Positions 18,397 through 26,974 of a DNA stretch of 64,000 nucleotides are shown piece by piece. The position numbers were made by a program, and so were the translations under genes. Under the pieces are notes generated by a model. That model made no database searches and was not told where the DNA came from. It worked only from the letters and a program-made list of their open reading frames with translations. The DNA comes from Bryobacterales bacterium (GTDB taxonomy: Bacteria; Acidobacteriota; Terriglobia; Bryobacterales; Bryobacteraceae), in contig JAEUQC010000213.1 in assembly GCA_016789905.1 (NCBI GenBank), forward strand, positions 62,001 to 126,000, read 5' to 3'. Numbering within the stretch: the first letter of the stretch is position 1; each line of letters starts with the position of its first letter.

Positions 18397-18421
18397 GGCG
18401 CGGAGGGTTTAGCTCCGCGCC
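18397..18421. repeat. Inverted repeat between metK and tig
   Basis: GGCGCGGAG and CTCCGCGCC form a perfect 9-bp stem with a 7-nt loop, 30 nt past the metK stop. There is no T-run on either strand, so it is more likely an mRNA 3'-end stabiliser or pause site than an intrinsic terminator. A partial copy (GGCGCGGAGGTTAACCGCG) follows at about 18443. Confidence 0.5.
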
Positions 18422-18451
18422 TGCAATGCGGGAAATGCGATGGCGCGGAGG

Positions 18452-19621
18452 TTAACCGCGAGCGGCAGCGGCCACGCCGGCTTCGGCGCGGAGCGCCTCA
18501 GCTTTGTCGGTCGCTTCCCAGGTGAAGGTTTCCTCGTTCCGGCCAAAGTGGCCGAACGCGGCGGTCTTGCGGTAAACGGGACGGCGCAACTGCAGGCCAT
18601 CAATGATGGCGCGCGGCGTGAGGCCGAAGTTGGCGCGAACCAGCTCCGTGAGCCGGGTGCTGTCCACCAGACCCGTGCCGAACGTATCCACCATGACCGA
18701 AACAGGCTCGGCGACGCCGATCGCGTAGGCCAGTTGGACTTCGCAACGGGTGGCCAAACCGGCCGCCACGATATTCTTGGCAATGTAGCGGGCCATATAG
18801 CAGGCCGAACGGTCCACCTTCGTCGGGTCCTTGCCGGAGAAGGCACCGCCACCGTGACGGCCCATGCCGCCGTAGGTGTCAACAATGATTTTGCGGCCAG
18901 TGAGACCGGTGTCACCGTGGGGTCCGCCGATGACAAAGAGGCCGGTAGGATTGATGTGATACTTCGTGCCGCTGTCCACCATGCCGGAGGGGATGATGGG
19001 GTCAATAACCAGCTTCTTCACCTGCGCCCGGAGTTCTTCGGTGGATACTTCCGGTGCGTGTTGCGTGGAGATCACCACGGCGTCAATCCGCTTGGGTTCG
19101 CCGTTCACATATTCAACGGACACCTGGCTTTTGCCATCGGGGCGAAGCCAGTTCACGGTGCCGGCGCGACGGACAGCCGAAAGCTGTTGCACCAGCTTGT
19201 GCGCCATCATGATGGGCAGCGGCATCAGTTCCGCGGTTTCATTGCAGGCATAACCGAACATGAGACCCTGGTCGCCGGCGCCACCTGTATCCACACCCAT
19301 CGCGATGTGCGGGGATTGGGTTTGAATGGCGTTCAGAATGCCGCAAGTCTTGGCGTCGTAGCCCATCGCCGCATCAGTGAACCCGATATCGGCGATTACT
19401 TCACGAACCAGGTCGGGAACATTAAAAATTGATTTGGTGGTGATTTCACCAGCAACCACCGCCAAACCCGTTGTGACAAGCACTTCACAGGCCACACGGC
19501 CCGTCGGGTCATCTTTCAAAACGGCATCGAGAACGGCGTCGGAAATCTGATCCGCCATCTTATCGGGATGGCCCTCGGTGACCGATTCCGAAGTAAATAT
19601 GTGACGCAAACCTTCAGCCAC
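18452..19621 (-). CDS. metK: S-adenosylmethionine synthase
   Basis: The 389-residue protein has the MetK hallmarks: SESVTEGHPDKMADQISDAV at the N-terminus, GAGDQGLMFGYA, the phosphate-binding loop GGAFSGKDPTKVDRS and a central FVIGGPHGDTGLTGRKIIVD. It makes SAM from methionine and ATP. The start is GTG with AAGGAG 6 nt upstream; an ATG 4 nt before it reads only ATG CGT GGC TGA and is not the start. I looked for a SAM riboswitch in the leader and saw none. It could be transcribed on into tig. Confidence 0.96.
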   Translation of the reverse strand: MAEGLRHIFTSESVTEGHPDKMADQISDAVLDAVLKDDPTGRVACEVLVTTGLAVVAGEITTKSIFNVPDLVREVIADIGFTDAAMGYDAKTCGILNAIQTQSPHIAMGVDTGGAGDQGLMFGYACNETAELMPLPIMMAHKLVQQLSAVRRAGTVNWLRPDGKSQVSVEYVNGEPKRIDAVVISTQHAPEVSTEELRAQVKKLVIDPIIPSGMVDSGTKYHINPTGLFVIGGPHGDTGLTGRKIIVDTYGGMGRHGGGAFSGKDPTKVDRSACYMARYIAKNIVAAGLATRCEVQLAYAIGVAEPVSVMVDTFGTGLVDSTRLTELVRANFGLTPRAIIDGLQLRRPVYRKTAAFGHFGRNEETFTWEATDKAEALRAEAGVAAAARG

Positions 19622-19717
19622 GCATTGCTCCTTGGAGTTGAATTGAACATTTTGGCAAAGTACACGCCTGCGCCTCGTAGAGCATTACCCAAAAACCGGA
19701 ATGTGCGCGTTGAAGAG

Positions 19718-19747
19718 ACAATAAGGTATTTCGGGGCGGGTTGCCAA
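19718..19747 (-). promoter_or_regulatory. Candidate sigma-70 promoter of metK
   Basis: On the minus strand TTGGCA (19742-19747) and TATTGT (19718-19723) are spaced by 18 bp, about 97 nt upstream of the GTG start of metK. This is a visual consensus match. Confidence 0.45.
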
Positions 19748-19791
19748 CCTCTAATTCTATCATGGCCAGCGCGAAAATCGCGCGTCGCCCG

Positions 19792-20157
19792 CTACTCGGC
19801 GTCCCGGTGTACGGTGGCCGGCGCGAACGCGGGCAGGCAAATGGCGATGTATTCGGCGCCTTCCGGGCCGGGGGTTGAGTAGCGGATCCACTCCCCGGCA
19901 TGTGTCAACACAGCCTGACCGGCACGAACGGTCAACGCTCCCGCCTTGTGCTCCACATGCACTTCTCCCTTGATAACCACGGTGTATTCATCGAACTCGG
20001 GGGTTTGCCCCGGCTCCACCCAACCACTCGGGCTGCGCATGTGCGCCACGCTGAGCCGCTCCGTACCGGTGTTCACTCGGCCCACGAACTCGTCGATCAA
20101 CTTCGGTTTGGTTCCGGCCGCTTCAATCCGCGAGGGCGCGGCGATCAAGGTTGGCAT
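19792..20157 (-). CDS. Single-domain cupin protein
   Basis: The 121-residue protein is one small cupin barrel. The first motif is around TPEFDEYTVVIKGEVHVEHK, and the second around GQAVLTHAGEWIRYSTPGPE with EYIAICLPAF. Usual cupin metal ligands are only partly present: Glu and His are seen, but the HxH of motif 1 is not. It may bind a small molecule without a classical iron site. Its substrate cannot be read from the sequence. The ATG is preceded directly by GAGGA with no spacing, so initiation is probably weak. An intrinsic terminator ends only 14 nt upstream, which makes a conditional leader likely. Confidence 0.8.
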   Translation of the reverse strand: MPTLIAAPSRIEAAGTKPKLIDEFVGRVNTGTERLSVAHMRSPSGWVEPGQTPEFDEYTVVIKGEVHVEHKAGALTVRAGQAVLTHAGEWIRYSTPGPEGAEYIAICLPAFAPATVHRDAE

Positions 20158-20171
20158 TCCTCGATTCTGCC

Positions 20172-20203
20172 AAAAAAATGAGCCGGAAGCAGGCTTCCGG
20201 CTC
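20172..20203 (-). terminator. Intrinsic terminator immediately upstream of the cupin start
   Basis: GAGCCGGAAGC/GCTTCCGGCTC is a perfect 11-bp inverted repeat (20180-20203). On the minus strand it is followed by A and then T7 (20178-20172). It is a textbook Rho-independent terminator lying between a candidate promoter and the cupin ATG. Confidence 0.8.
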
Positions 20204-20362
20204 GCATTCGGAGGAATTTCTTGAACCGCGGAAGAGCGACTTGCACCTCGCTATTCCCTGGACACGATCAGGCTATCCCACTCCTGTATACGTGAATAGC
20301 CCTACGTTGGTTCTACGAGAGGTAGTACCGGCCTAGACGATCAGTCCTGCCGGCCACCTAAC
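20172..20362 (-). ncRNA. Candidate structured leader RNA or small RNA ending in a terminator
   Basis: Reading the minus strand from a candidate promoter, about 190 nt form a series of compact hairpins. The first is CCGGC..GCCGG (about 20352-20327). The second is GGTaCTAC/GTAGaACC (about 20329-20309). The third is GGCTAT..ATAGCC with an inner CAC/GTG (about 20300-20270). The fourth is GGAAtAGCGA/TCGCTcTTCC (about 20257-20230). The terminator hairpin comes last. The 5' AGGTGGCCGGC can also pair with GCCGGAAGCCT of the terminator, a possible antiterminator. I do not recognise an aptamer class; a 6S-like RNA is possible but the structure is not a single rod. Confidence 0.45.
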
Positions 20363-20368
20363 CTATTG

Positions 20369-20396
20369 ATTTTACAGTGAGTTAGACTTCTGCAAA
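20369..20396 (-). promoter_or_regulatory. Candidate promoter of the structured RNA / cupin leader
   Basis: On the minus strand TTTGCA (20391-20396) and TAAAAT (20369-20374) are separated by 16 bp. Transcription would begin near 20362, just before the first hairpin. Confidence 0.4.
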
Positions 20397-20409
20397 TTCT
20401 TTCAAACGG

Positions 20410-20691
20410 TCATACTTCAGCGAGGAACGCGGTGGTTTTGATGCCGGAAACGTCAAAACTCTTGCGGCAACGGGGATTTCCGCAGCGCGCCCTATCGTCC
20501 AGCAGCACCATGTAACTTTGGCATTTATCGAAGCGGGCGCGGTCCCGTGCGTCACCACCCGAAGGAAGGCGATCTTTTTTACGGCGGATCAGCCACCGCA
20601 GTTCGATTTGTTGCGCGGTACGGCAATATGGACAAGTGAGCTGCGCCGGCCGCGTGGCCGGGGCTTCGTTGTAATAGTCCCGTTCCTCCAT
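20410..20691 (-). CDS. Small zinc-ribbon protein of unknown function
   Basis: The 93-residue protein has two Cys pairs, TCPYCRTAQQ near the N-terminus and ARCGNPRCRKSF near the C-terminus, as expected for one zinc ribbon. Between them is a basic, charged segment (LIRRKKDRLPSGGDARDRAR). There is no signal peptide or membrane helix. It starts 4 nt after the stop of the SbcC-like ATPase, so it is almost certainly co-translated with it. A role with DNA or with the nuclease is inference from context only. Confidence 0.72.
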   Translation of the reverse strand: MEERDYYNEAPATRPAQLTCPYCRTAQQIELRWLIRRKKDRLPSGGDARDRARFDKCQSYMVLLDDRARCGNPRCRKSFDVSGIKTTAFLAEV

Positions 20692-20695
20692 TGCC

Positions 20696-23197
20696 CTATT
20701 GTTTCAGTTTTTCGAGGTCGAAATGGCGCACGCAGGGGAGGTTCTCATAGCGGCCGGGGTGGCATGTCAGGACCACGATCTGCAGCGATTCGGCAGCTTC
20801 AGAGAGCAGTTCCAGGACGCGATGCGCGCGCGCCGGATCGGTGGCCAGGAAAGAATCGTCGAACACGGCCAGCATTCGCTGGCCGCGCGCAAGCTGGGTG
20901 GCGAGGGCTAGACGGGTGGCAAAGGCAACCTGTTCGGCCTCGCCGCCGGAAAGCTCTTCCATGGCAGCGCTGGCTCCGGGCACCTGCAGGCCGGCCGGCG
21001 TCCAAGATTGATCAACACGAATCGAGGGGGCCTCCGCGCCGGCGATGCGGCGCCAGAAGAGCGTTGCCTGTTCGGCGATCTGGCTGGGGAGGGAGGAGGT
21101 AAGTTCGGCCTGCGCATTGCGCAGCGTGGACCGGAGGAGTTCAAGCGCCGCGGCGCGCCGGGATTCGCGGTCGAGGGCGGCATCGCATTCGGCCAGACGT
21201 TCCTCGGTCTCCGCCAGATGGGTGTAGAGGTTTCGCGATTGCTGCGCGGCGAGTTCGCCCTCAAGGCGGGCGGCGGCCTCCTTGCCCTCTGCCATACTGG
21301 CGCGCAGCCGTTGCACGGAATCCTCAAGGCTTGCCAGATTCGTTGGCACGGCAAGCCGAAGGGCCTCCAATTGGGCGCGGGCGGCGGCAAGGGCGAGTCC
21401 CGCTTCTTTGTGGGTCGATTCCAACACGTCGAACGGCCCGGCGGCGGCGTGCTGAGCCAGGCGCGCGGCTATCTGTTCCAACTGGCGCTTGCACTCCGCC
21501 AACGACGTGCGCGCACTGGCCTCGCCGGCCGATAGCGCGGGCAGATTGTAGCGGGTGCGCTTGGCTTCGATTATCTCTTTGCGACTTTTCCAGGCTTCGC
21601 GGAGCGCGGCAAGGTCCGGCGGCGTGCGTTCCCAATCCGGATGACGCGCCAGCAGGTCCGCATACTCAGCCTTAAGCGCTTCCAACGGCCGCGCCTCCGC
21701 CTCCAGCAGTTCCAGTTCCCGGCGAGCCCTTTCCCATTCTTCGGCGCGCCGTTCAACATCAGCCATCGTGTCGCCGCGGAGCATGGCATCCAACTGCGCC
21801 GACAACTTCTCCACCTCCGCCGCCAATCCGGCTGCTTGCGCGTTGGCGCTGGCGGCGGTGATGCGGCCAACGCCGGCAACGTGAACCGAAACGCGCAACG
21901 GGCTGACCCACTCGCGGGTCGATCCTTCAGCAAGTTCATCCGTTGCGCCTTCCGATTCCATTGTCAGCGGCGCCTCGGCCTGGATGGTCAATTTCAGACT
22001 GGCAGCGGAAAGCGCGGCGCGCTTCAGATCCAATTGATGCCGCAAGCGCCGAATGACGGCGATATCGGCGGGTACAGCGATGGCAGCCAGGTGCGCGGAG
22101 AGCGTTTGCCGTTCGGCGGCGAGTTGGCGGGCACGCGTGGCAGCGGGCCACTCGCGGGCGTCATCACCTTCCTTGCGCAATGCAGCCTGTTCGTCCTCCA
22201 ATGCTTGGATTTCCGGGAGCATGGCCGTGGCCGCAGCCAGTTCCTCTTCCAAGTGTGCATGGCGGGCAGCGGTTTCGGCCGCTAGCTGTTTCGTCCGCTG
22301 TTCCGCGGCCACATCCTCGCGCCATTGCCGCAGGCGCGTTTCAACGGCGTCAAAGGCCTGGCGGGCGCGGAGTTCCGCGCTGGTGGCTTCGGCGACCTGG
22401 CGCTGGTGGGCACCGGCACGTTCCAACTCCGGCAGCAACGCGGCAAGCCGTTCCGATTCGCCTTCAACGCGGCGGCGAAGTTCCGCGATGGCGTCGCGAT
22501 TCTGGCCGGCCAGTTGCCACTGCGACAACAGATTTCCATGCTGCTCCCGCAGTTGGGCGGCCTCGGCACGCAAAGGGGTCACTGGAGAGGACTTTTTCAC
22601 TTGTCCGGTTGGCGTGAAATACTCATCAAACCGGGCTTCTATGCGCTTCGCTAGTTCGGCGGCGGCGCGAGAACTGAGCGCTGCCCCAAATGCTTCCTGC
22701 AGCGTAGTCCGCACACCGGGGCTCCATGCGGGCAGTAGTGGAGGGCCTTGCGGTGTCCAAAGTACCTGGAGCAAGCCCAAGTGGCTCTCGCTCGCCAGAC
22801 CTTTCGCCGCGGCATCGGCCTGCAACATGGCTCGCACGCGGGCTTCGGCTTCCTTGCCCTCGGCTAGCGGCCGAAAGACCCCCTGCTCCAGCCTTTCCAG
22901 CCGCGTGAACGTGGCAGAGAGAAAGCGCTTTTCCAGCCGCCATTGTTCGCCGCCATGTTCAATGGTTACGCAGATCCGCGGACTAAGCGCCCGGCCCCAG
23001 GGCGCCATGGCCTGCTTCACCACCGCCCCGGTGAGTCCGTGCGCGTCTACCAGCACATGACGCAGGGCACGCAGGAGTGTGGTTTTCCCGGCTCCATTCG
23101 GGCCCGATACCACGTTCAATCCGGGGGAGATTCCGTTCAGTTGCACCGTCCGGTCAAAGCAACGGAAACCCTCCACTTCGAGCGAACGCAGGATCAT
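20696..23197 (-). CDS. SbcC/Rad50-like (YhaN-type) DNA repair ATPase
   Basis: The frame is open further upstream, but I place the start at the ATG of MILRSLEVEGFRCFDRTVQL (23197), where ATGA overlaps the stop of the SbcD-like gene. The 833-residue product has Walker A GPNGAGKTTLL (about 35), a very long Ala/Glu/Arg-rich coiled coil (about 190-690), the ABC signature ELSGGEAEQVAFATRLALAT (about 747) and Walker B AVFDDSFLATD (about 777). No CxxC zinc hook is visible at the coiled-coil apex, and it is shorter than SbcC (about 1000 residues). It therefore resembles the YhaN group. It probably forms a DNA-end-processing complex with the preceding nuclease. Confidence 0.87.
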   Translation of the reverse strand: MILRSLEVEGFRCFDRTVQLNGISPGLNVVSGPNGAGKTTLLRALRHVLVDAHGLTGAVVKQAMAPWGRALSPRICVTIEHGGEQWRLEKRFLSATFTRLERLEQGVFRPLAEGKEAEARVRAMLQADAAAKGLASESHLGLLQVLWTPQGPPLLPAWSPGVRTTLQEAFGAALSSRAAAELAKRIEARFDEYFTPTGQVKKSSPVTPLRAEAAQLREQHGNLLSQWQLAGQNRDAIAELRRRVEGESERLAALLPELERAGAHQRQVAEATSAELRARQAFDAVETRLRQWREDVAAEQRTKQLAAETAARHAHLEEELAAATAMLPEIQALEDEQAALRKEGDDAREWPAATRARQLAAERQTLSAHLAAIAVPADIAVIRRLRHQLDLKRAALSAASLKLTIQAEAPLTMESEGATDELAEGSTREWVSPLRVSVHVAGVGRITAASANAQAAGLAAEVEKLSAQLDAMLRGDTMADVERRAEEWERARRELELLEAEARPLEALKAEYADLLARHPDWERTPPDLAALREAWKSRKEIIEAKRTRYNLPALSAGEASARTSLAECKRQLEQIAARLAQHAAAGPFDVLESTHKEAGLALAAARAQLEALRLAVPTNLASLEDSVQRLRASMAEGKEAAARLEGELAAQQSRNLYTHLAETEERLAECDAALDRESRRAAALELLRSTLRNAQAELTSSLPSQIAEQATLFWRRIAGAEAPSIRVDQSWTPAGLQVPGASAAMEELSGGEAEQVAFATRLALATQLARGQRMLAVFDDSFLATDPARAHRVLELLSEAAESLQIVVLTCHPGRYENLPCVRHFDLEKLKQ

Positions 23198-24267
23198 GGA
23201 CCCACCTGCGCAGCCAGTGCTTCGAGTTCGAACAAGGCTTGGCCAGCCAGCGCGTCTCCGGACGCCGCCAACTGCCGCAATTGGCGCGCCGCCAGGCGGA
23301 CCGCGCCCGGGGGCAGCAGCTCCTCCCACCCCTCTCCGGCCGCCGGACGGAGCCCGCTGCCATCGATGGCCAGATGCAGGAAACGCCCGCGCATTTCTTC
23401 CATCTGGCGCAGCAGGTCCAGTTCGCCCGCGTGGAGCAGTCCGCTAATTTGCAGCTTCACCAGCGAGCCTTCGGGTAGCCCGGCCAACCGGTCCCGCAGC
23501 GCGGCCATATCCCCGGGAGCCCGAACGCTTTCTTCCAGCGAGTGCCAGCGCAGCAGTCCGGTCCGAACCGTTTCGATCTCCGGCACGGCGCCCAGACGGA
23601 CACGCAGCGCGTTGCCGCTGTCGCGTTCGCCGAACTTGGTGGTTTCGTGGGCGCCGCAGTAGGCCATGCGAATGGCGCCGTTGGCGTCGGGATAGAGAAC
23701 GGTGGAGTGCCAATGGCCAAGCGCCAGATAATCGGCGCGGGCGCGCGAAGAGGCGTTGCGAGAGATTGGGTGGTGCTCGGTACCGGGGTCGACGCCTTCC
23801 ACGGTGCCGTGGCTCATGGCGACAACGGGCCCGGCAGGGCGCGGTATGTCCGCCAGGCAGGCCGATGGATCGCGCCGGGAGTGTGTTTCGCGCAGGGGCG
23901 CCGCCAGCAGAGTGCCGCCGGGAACCGGGAACGCCCCCGCCTCCCGAATGACATGCAGATTGGGAAACTGGCGCCACACGGGGTGTTCCCAAACACTGCC
24001 AGGTTGCAGCGGATCATGATTACCAGGCAGTAGAAACACTGGCCCGCGAAAACGCGCGAGGATCTCACCGGTTTGCTGCACCAGGGCACGGTCAACGGTG
24101 TTGTCTTCAAACGTGTCCCCGGCGACAAGCAGGAAATCCGCTTCCAGCGCCGCCACACGCGCGCCCGCATCGAGACGCGCTTGGCGGACGGCCTTCGCCG
24201 CGCCTCCAGCGCTGGCGGCCTTCATGCCGATCTGCCAATCGGCGGTATGGATGAAATGCATCGGCAA
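23194..24267 (-). CDS. SbcD/Mre11-like (YhaO-type) metallophosphoesterase, DNA nuclease subunit
   Basis: The 357-residue protein has the calcineurin-like phosphoesterase motifs in order: MHFIHTADWQIG (Asp and His of motif I), LLVAGDTFEDNTVD (motif II), FLLPGNHDPLQPGS (motif III, GNHD), AMSHGTVEG and YLALGHWHST (GHxH). These ligate two metal ions in the Mre11/SbcD nuclease. The C-terminal part (about 240-357) should contact the SbcC-like partner. It begins 6 nt after the MBL-fold gene and overlaps the SbcC-like gene by ATGA. This shows a translationally coupled nuclease/ATPase pair. Confidence 0.9.
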   Translation of the reverse strand: MPMHFIHTADWQIGMKAASAGGAAKAVRQARLDAGARVAALEADFLLVAGDTFEDNTVDRALVQQTGEILARFRGPVFLLPGNHDPLQPGSVWEHPVWRQFPNLHVIREAGAFPVPGGTLLAAPLRETHSRRDPSACLADIPRPAGPVVAMSHGTVEGVDPGTEHHPISRNASSRARADYLALGHWHSTVLYPDANGAIRMAYCGAHETTKFGERDSGNALRVRLGAVPEIETVRTGLLRWHSLEESVRAPGDMAALRDRLAGLPEGSLVKLQISGLLHAGELDLLRQMEEMRGRFLHLAIDGSGLRPAAGEGWEELLPPGAVRLAARQLRQLAASGDALAGQALFELEALAAQVGP

Positions 24268-24273
24268 CAGCTA

Positions 24274-25293
24274 CTATTTTGCCGGATACGTCTTCGTGTA
24301 TTTGTTGCGCGAGTTCCAGACGGTCATAGCACCAGCCTTCGTGGCGCTCACTTTGATGTAGTTGCCTTCGCCCGTATCATTCAAATCGGCTAGAAATACG
24401 TTGGAAACGTTATGTTCCTGGCCGCCGGCGTTGGCGAAGTGGAGTTGCCAGAGATCTTCCAAACCCGGCGAGGACTTCACGATTTTCCAGGCGGCCGGCG
24501 AGCCACCCTTCCGCGATCCGTTGTTCATGATGGCCACGCGCGGCCGCAACGCATGAACCAGCGCCTCCGGACCGCTCACGTCCATGCCGTGGTGCGTGGT
24601 GACATACAGATCCACCGGACCTACTTTGTTCATGGGACACGCCAATTCCAACTCCTTGTTCCACGTCAGGTCTCCGATGTCGATGAAACGGAACTTGCCA
24701 AAAGTGACAAGCACGCCCAGGCTGCGGGCGTTTTCCGTGGGATCGTCGGCTTTTTTCGCCGCATTGGCGCAAAGCGGATTGGCTTGTCCGCCGCCGGAGA
24801 GCGGCTGGTCAATTGCATTCCCATCGGAGGTGAGCACCACGACTTCGGCTCCCTTCAACGGCACGCGATCACCGGGCTTCACGCTGGACCGCTGGCCGCT
24901 GCTCGCCGCCTTGGTATAGGATTCCATCAGTTGATCGGCCGCCGCGCCAGTCTCGCGGTTCGGGCCATGATCTACAAACGTGCCCACCGACATTTTGCTT
25001 AGCAGTTGGGTGATCCCGCCCACGTGATCCCGGTGGTAGTGAGTAATCAGCAGGTAATCAATCTTTTTCAGGCCTGCCTTCTTAGCCGCCTTTACAATCC
25101 GGTCCGCGTCACGGTCGCCGAAGCCGGGCCAGCCTGTATCGATCAGAAGCGACTGCTTTTCCGGAGTCACCAGCAACGTCGCCTGGCCCCCTTCCACATC
25201 GATAAAGTAAACATCCAGCGTTTTTTCGGCCGCCGGCAACGTTACGGCGGCGAGCAGCATCCCTAGGGCGAACACAATCGGCTTCATGCGCAC
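24274..25293 (-). CDS. Exported metallo-beta-lactamase-fold hydrolase, ComEC C-terminal type
   Basis: The 339-residue protein has a signal peptide (KPIVFALGMLLAAVTLPAAE). It opens with TLDVYFIDVEGGQATLLVTP, typical of the ComEC/Rec2 metallo-hydrolase domain, and carries the metal-binding motif ITHYHRDHVGG. Further ligands are FVDHGPN, DIGDLTWNKELE and TTHHGMDVSG. Related stand-alone proteins are proposed to be nucleases or phosphodiesterases acting in the periplasm. It heads the operon with the SbcD/SbcC-like genes (6-nt spacing). That is odd for an exported protein, and a link to DNA uptake or turnover is only an inference. Confidence 0.85.
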   Translation of the reverse strand: MRMKPIVFALGMLLAAVTLPAAEKTLDVYFIDVEGGQATLLVTPEKQSLLIDTGWPGFGDRDADRIVKAAKKAGLKKIDYLLITHYHRDHVGGITQLLSKMSVGTFVDHGPNRETGAAADQLMESYTKAASSGQRSSVKPGDRVPLKGAEVVVLTSDGNAIDQPLSGGGQANPLCANAAKKADDPTENARSLGVLVTFGKFRFIDIGDLTWNKELELACPMNKVGPVDLYVTTHHGMDVSGPEALVHALRPRVAIMNNGSRKGGSPAAWKIVKSSPGLEDLWQLHFANAGGQEHNVSNVFLADLNDTGEGNYIKVSATKAGAMTVWNSRNKYTKTYPAK

Positions 25294-25361
25294 TCATGCT
25301 ACTCAACTCACGGGGAACATAGCAAGCCAAAGTTGCGTATGCTAAGGAGAATCGAGAACCC

Positions 25362-25853
25362 ATGCCCTTCTGTACCCAATGCGGAACTTCGGTGGAGCCG
25401 GTTGCTTCTTTCTGCGCGACGTGCGGCGCCCGGCAACCCGGCGCGGCTCACGCGGCCCAGGCGCCGAGGGGCGAACCAGGCGAGGACTATCTGAAATCCA
25501 TCTCGCCGTCCACGGCTAGTACGCTCTGCTACGTGCCCTTTGCCGGTTGGGTGGCCGCGCTTGTTTTTCTTGCTTCGCATCGCTTCCGGGATAACCAACA
25601 GGTTCGCTTCCACGCGTTCCAGGGCTTGTATCTTGGCGTGGCCTGGCTACTGGTGGATATCGCGATTGGCGTCTTTATCGGATTCGCCGGCGTAGCGGCC
25701 CGCCGAGCTATCACCGGCAGTTTAAAGCTCTCCATCCTCTGCGGATGGATTTACATGCTGTTCAAGACCTCGGCTGGCGAAACGATCCGGCTTCCGTTTC
25801 TGGGCGAATTGGCGGAACGTTCCGTCGCCGAGCAGTCCTCCAGCCGGGGATAG
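25362..25853 (+). CDS. Zinc-ribbon membrane protein, DUF4870-like
   Basis: The 163-residue protein starts with a double-CxxC zinc ribbon (FCTQCGTSVE..FCATCGARQP) and then a short linker. Two or three membrane segments follow: CYVPFAGWVAALVFLA, then LYLGVAWLLVDIAIGVFIGF and a final weaker one. The phrase RFRDNQQVRFHAFQGLYLG is characteristic of small tetraspan-like proteins of the DUF4870 type. Function unknown. It is divergent from the MBL-fold gene, with a 68-nt shared upstream region. Confidence 0.75.
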   Translation: MPFCTQCGTSVEPVASFCATCGARQPGAAHAAQAPRGEPGEDYLKSISPSTASTLCYVPFAGWVAALVFLASHRFRDNQQVRFHAFQGLYLGVAWLLVDIAIGVFIGFAGVAARRAITGSLKLSILCGWIYMLFKTSAGETIRLPFLGELAERSVAEQSSSRG

Positions 25854-25917
25854 CCGCGGCAGTAATTTGCCGGTAACGGAAGTGTCGCGTTCGCGTCTAT
25901 CGGCATGTGTGCCGTGT

Positions 25918-25949
25918 TATAATTATTCACAGTACTGAATAATTACTCA
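25918..25949 (+). promoter_or_regulatory. ArgR-type operator (ARG boxes) over the argC promoter
   Basis: A perfect 10-bp inverted repeat TAATTATTCA/TGAATAATTA with a 6-bp spacer lies at 25920-25945. Its right half continues as TGAATAATTACTCA (25936-25949), 13 of 14 bases of the ARG-box core TGAATnnnnATTCA. A perfect -10 hexamer TATAAT (25918-25923) overlaps the left half, so a bound repressor would block RNA polymerase. It is AT-rich in a GC-rich genome and lies 21 nt before the argC start. Confidence 0.75.
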
Positions 25950-25969
25950 CCACGTAGAGCGAACAAAAG

Positions 25970-26970
<1,001 letters not shown>

Positions 26971-26974
<4 letters not shown>

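Noticed and set aside
17045..18412. 455-codon plus-strand frame opposite trigger factor
   Set aside because: Antisense shadow of tig, which has full family motifs.
19622..19791. SAM riboswitch in the metK leader
   Set aside because: I looked for the conserved SAM-I and related core sequences on the minus strand and found none; only a promoter-like pair is visible.
20172..20362. tmRNA, SRP RNA or RNase P RNA as identity of the structured RNA
   Set aside because: The tmRNA T-arm/CCA end, the SRP tip sequence and the RNase P length and core are all missing.
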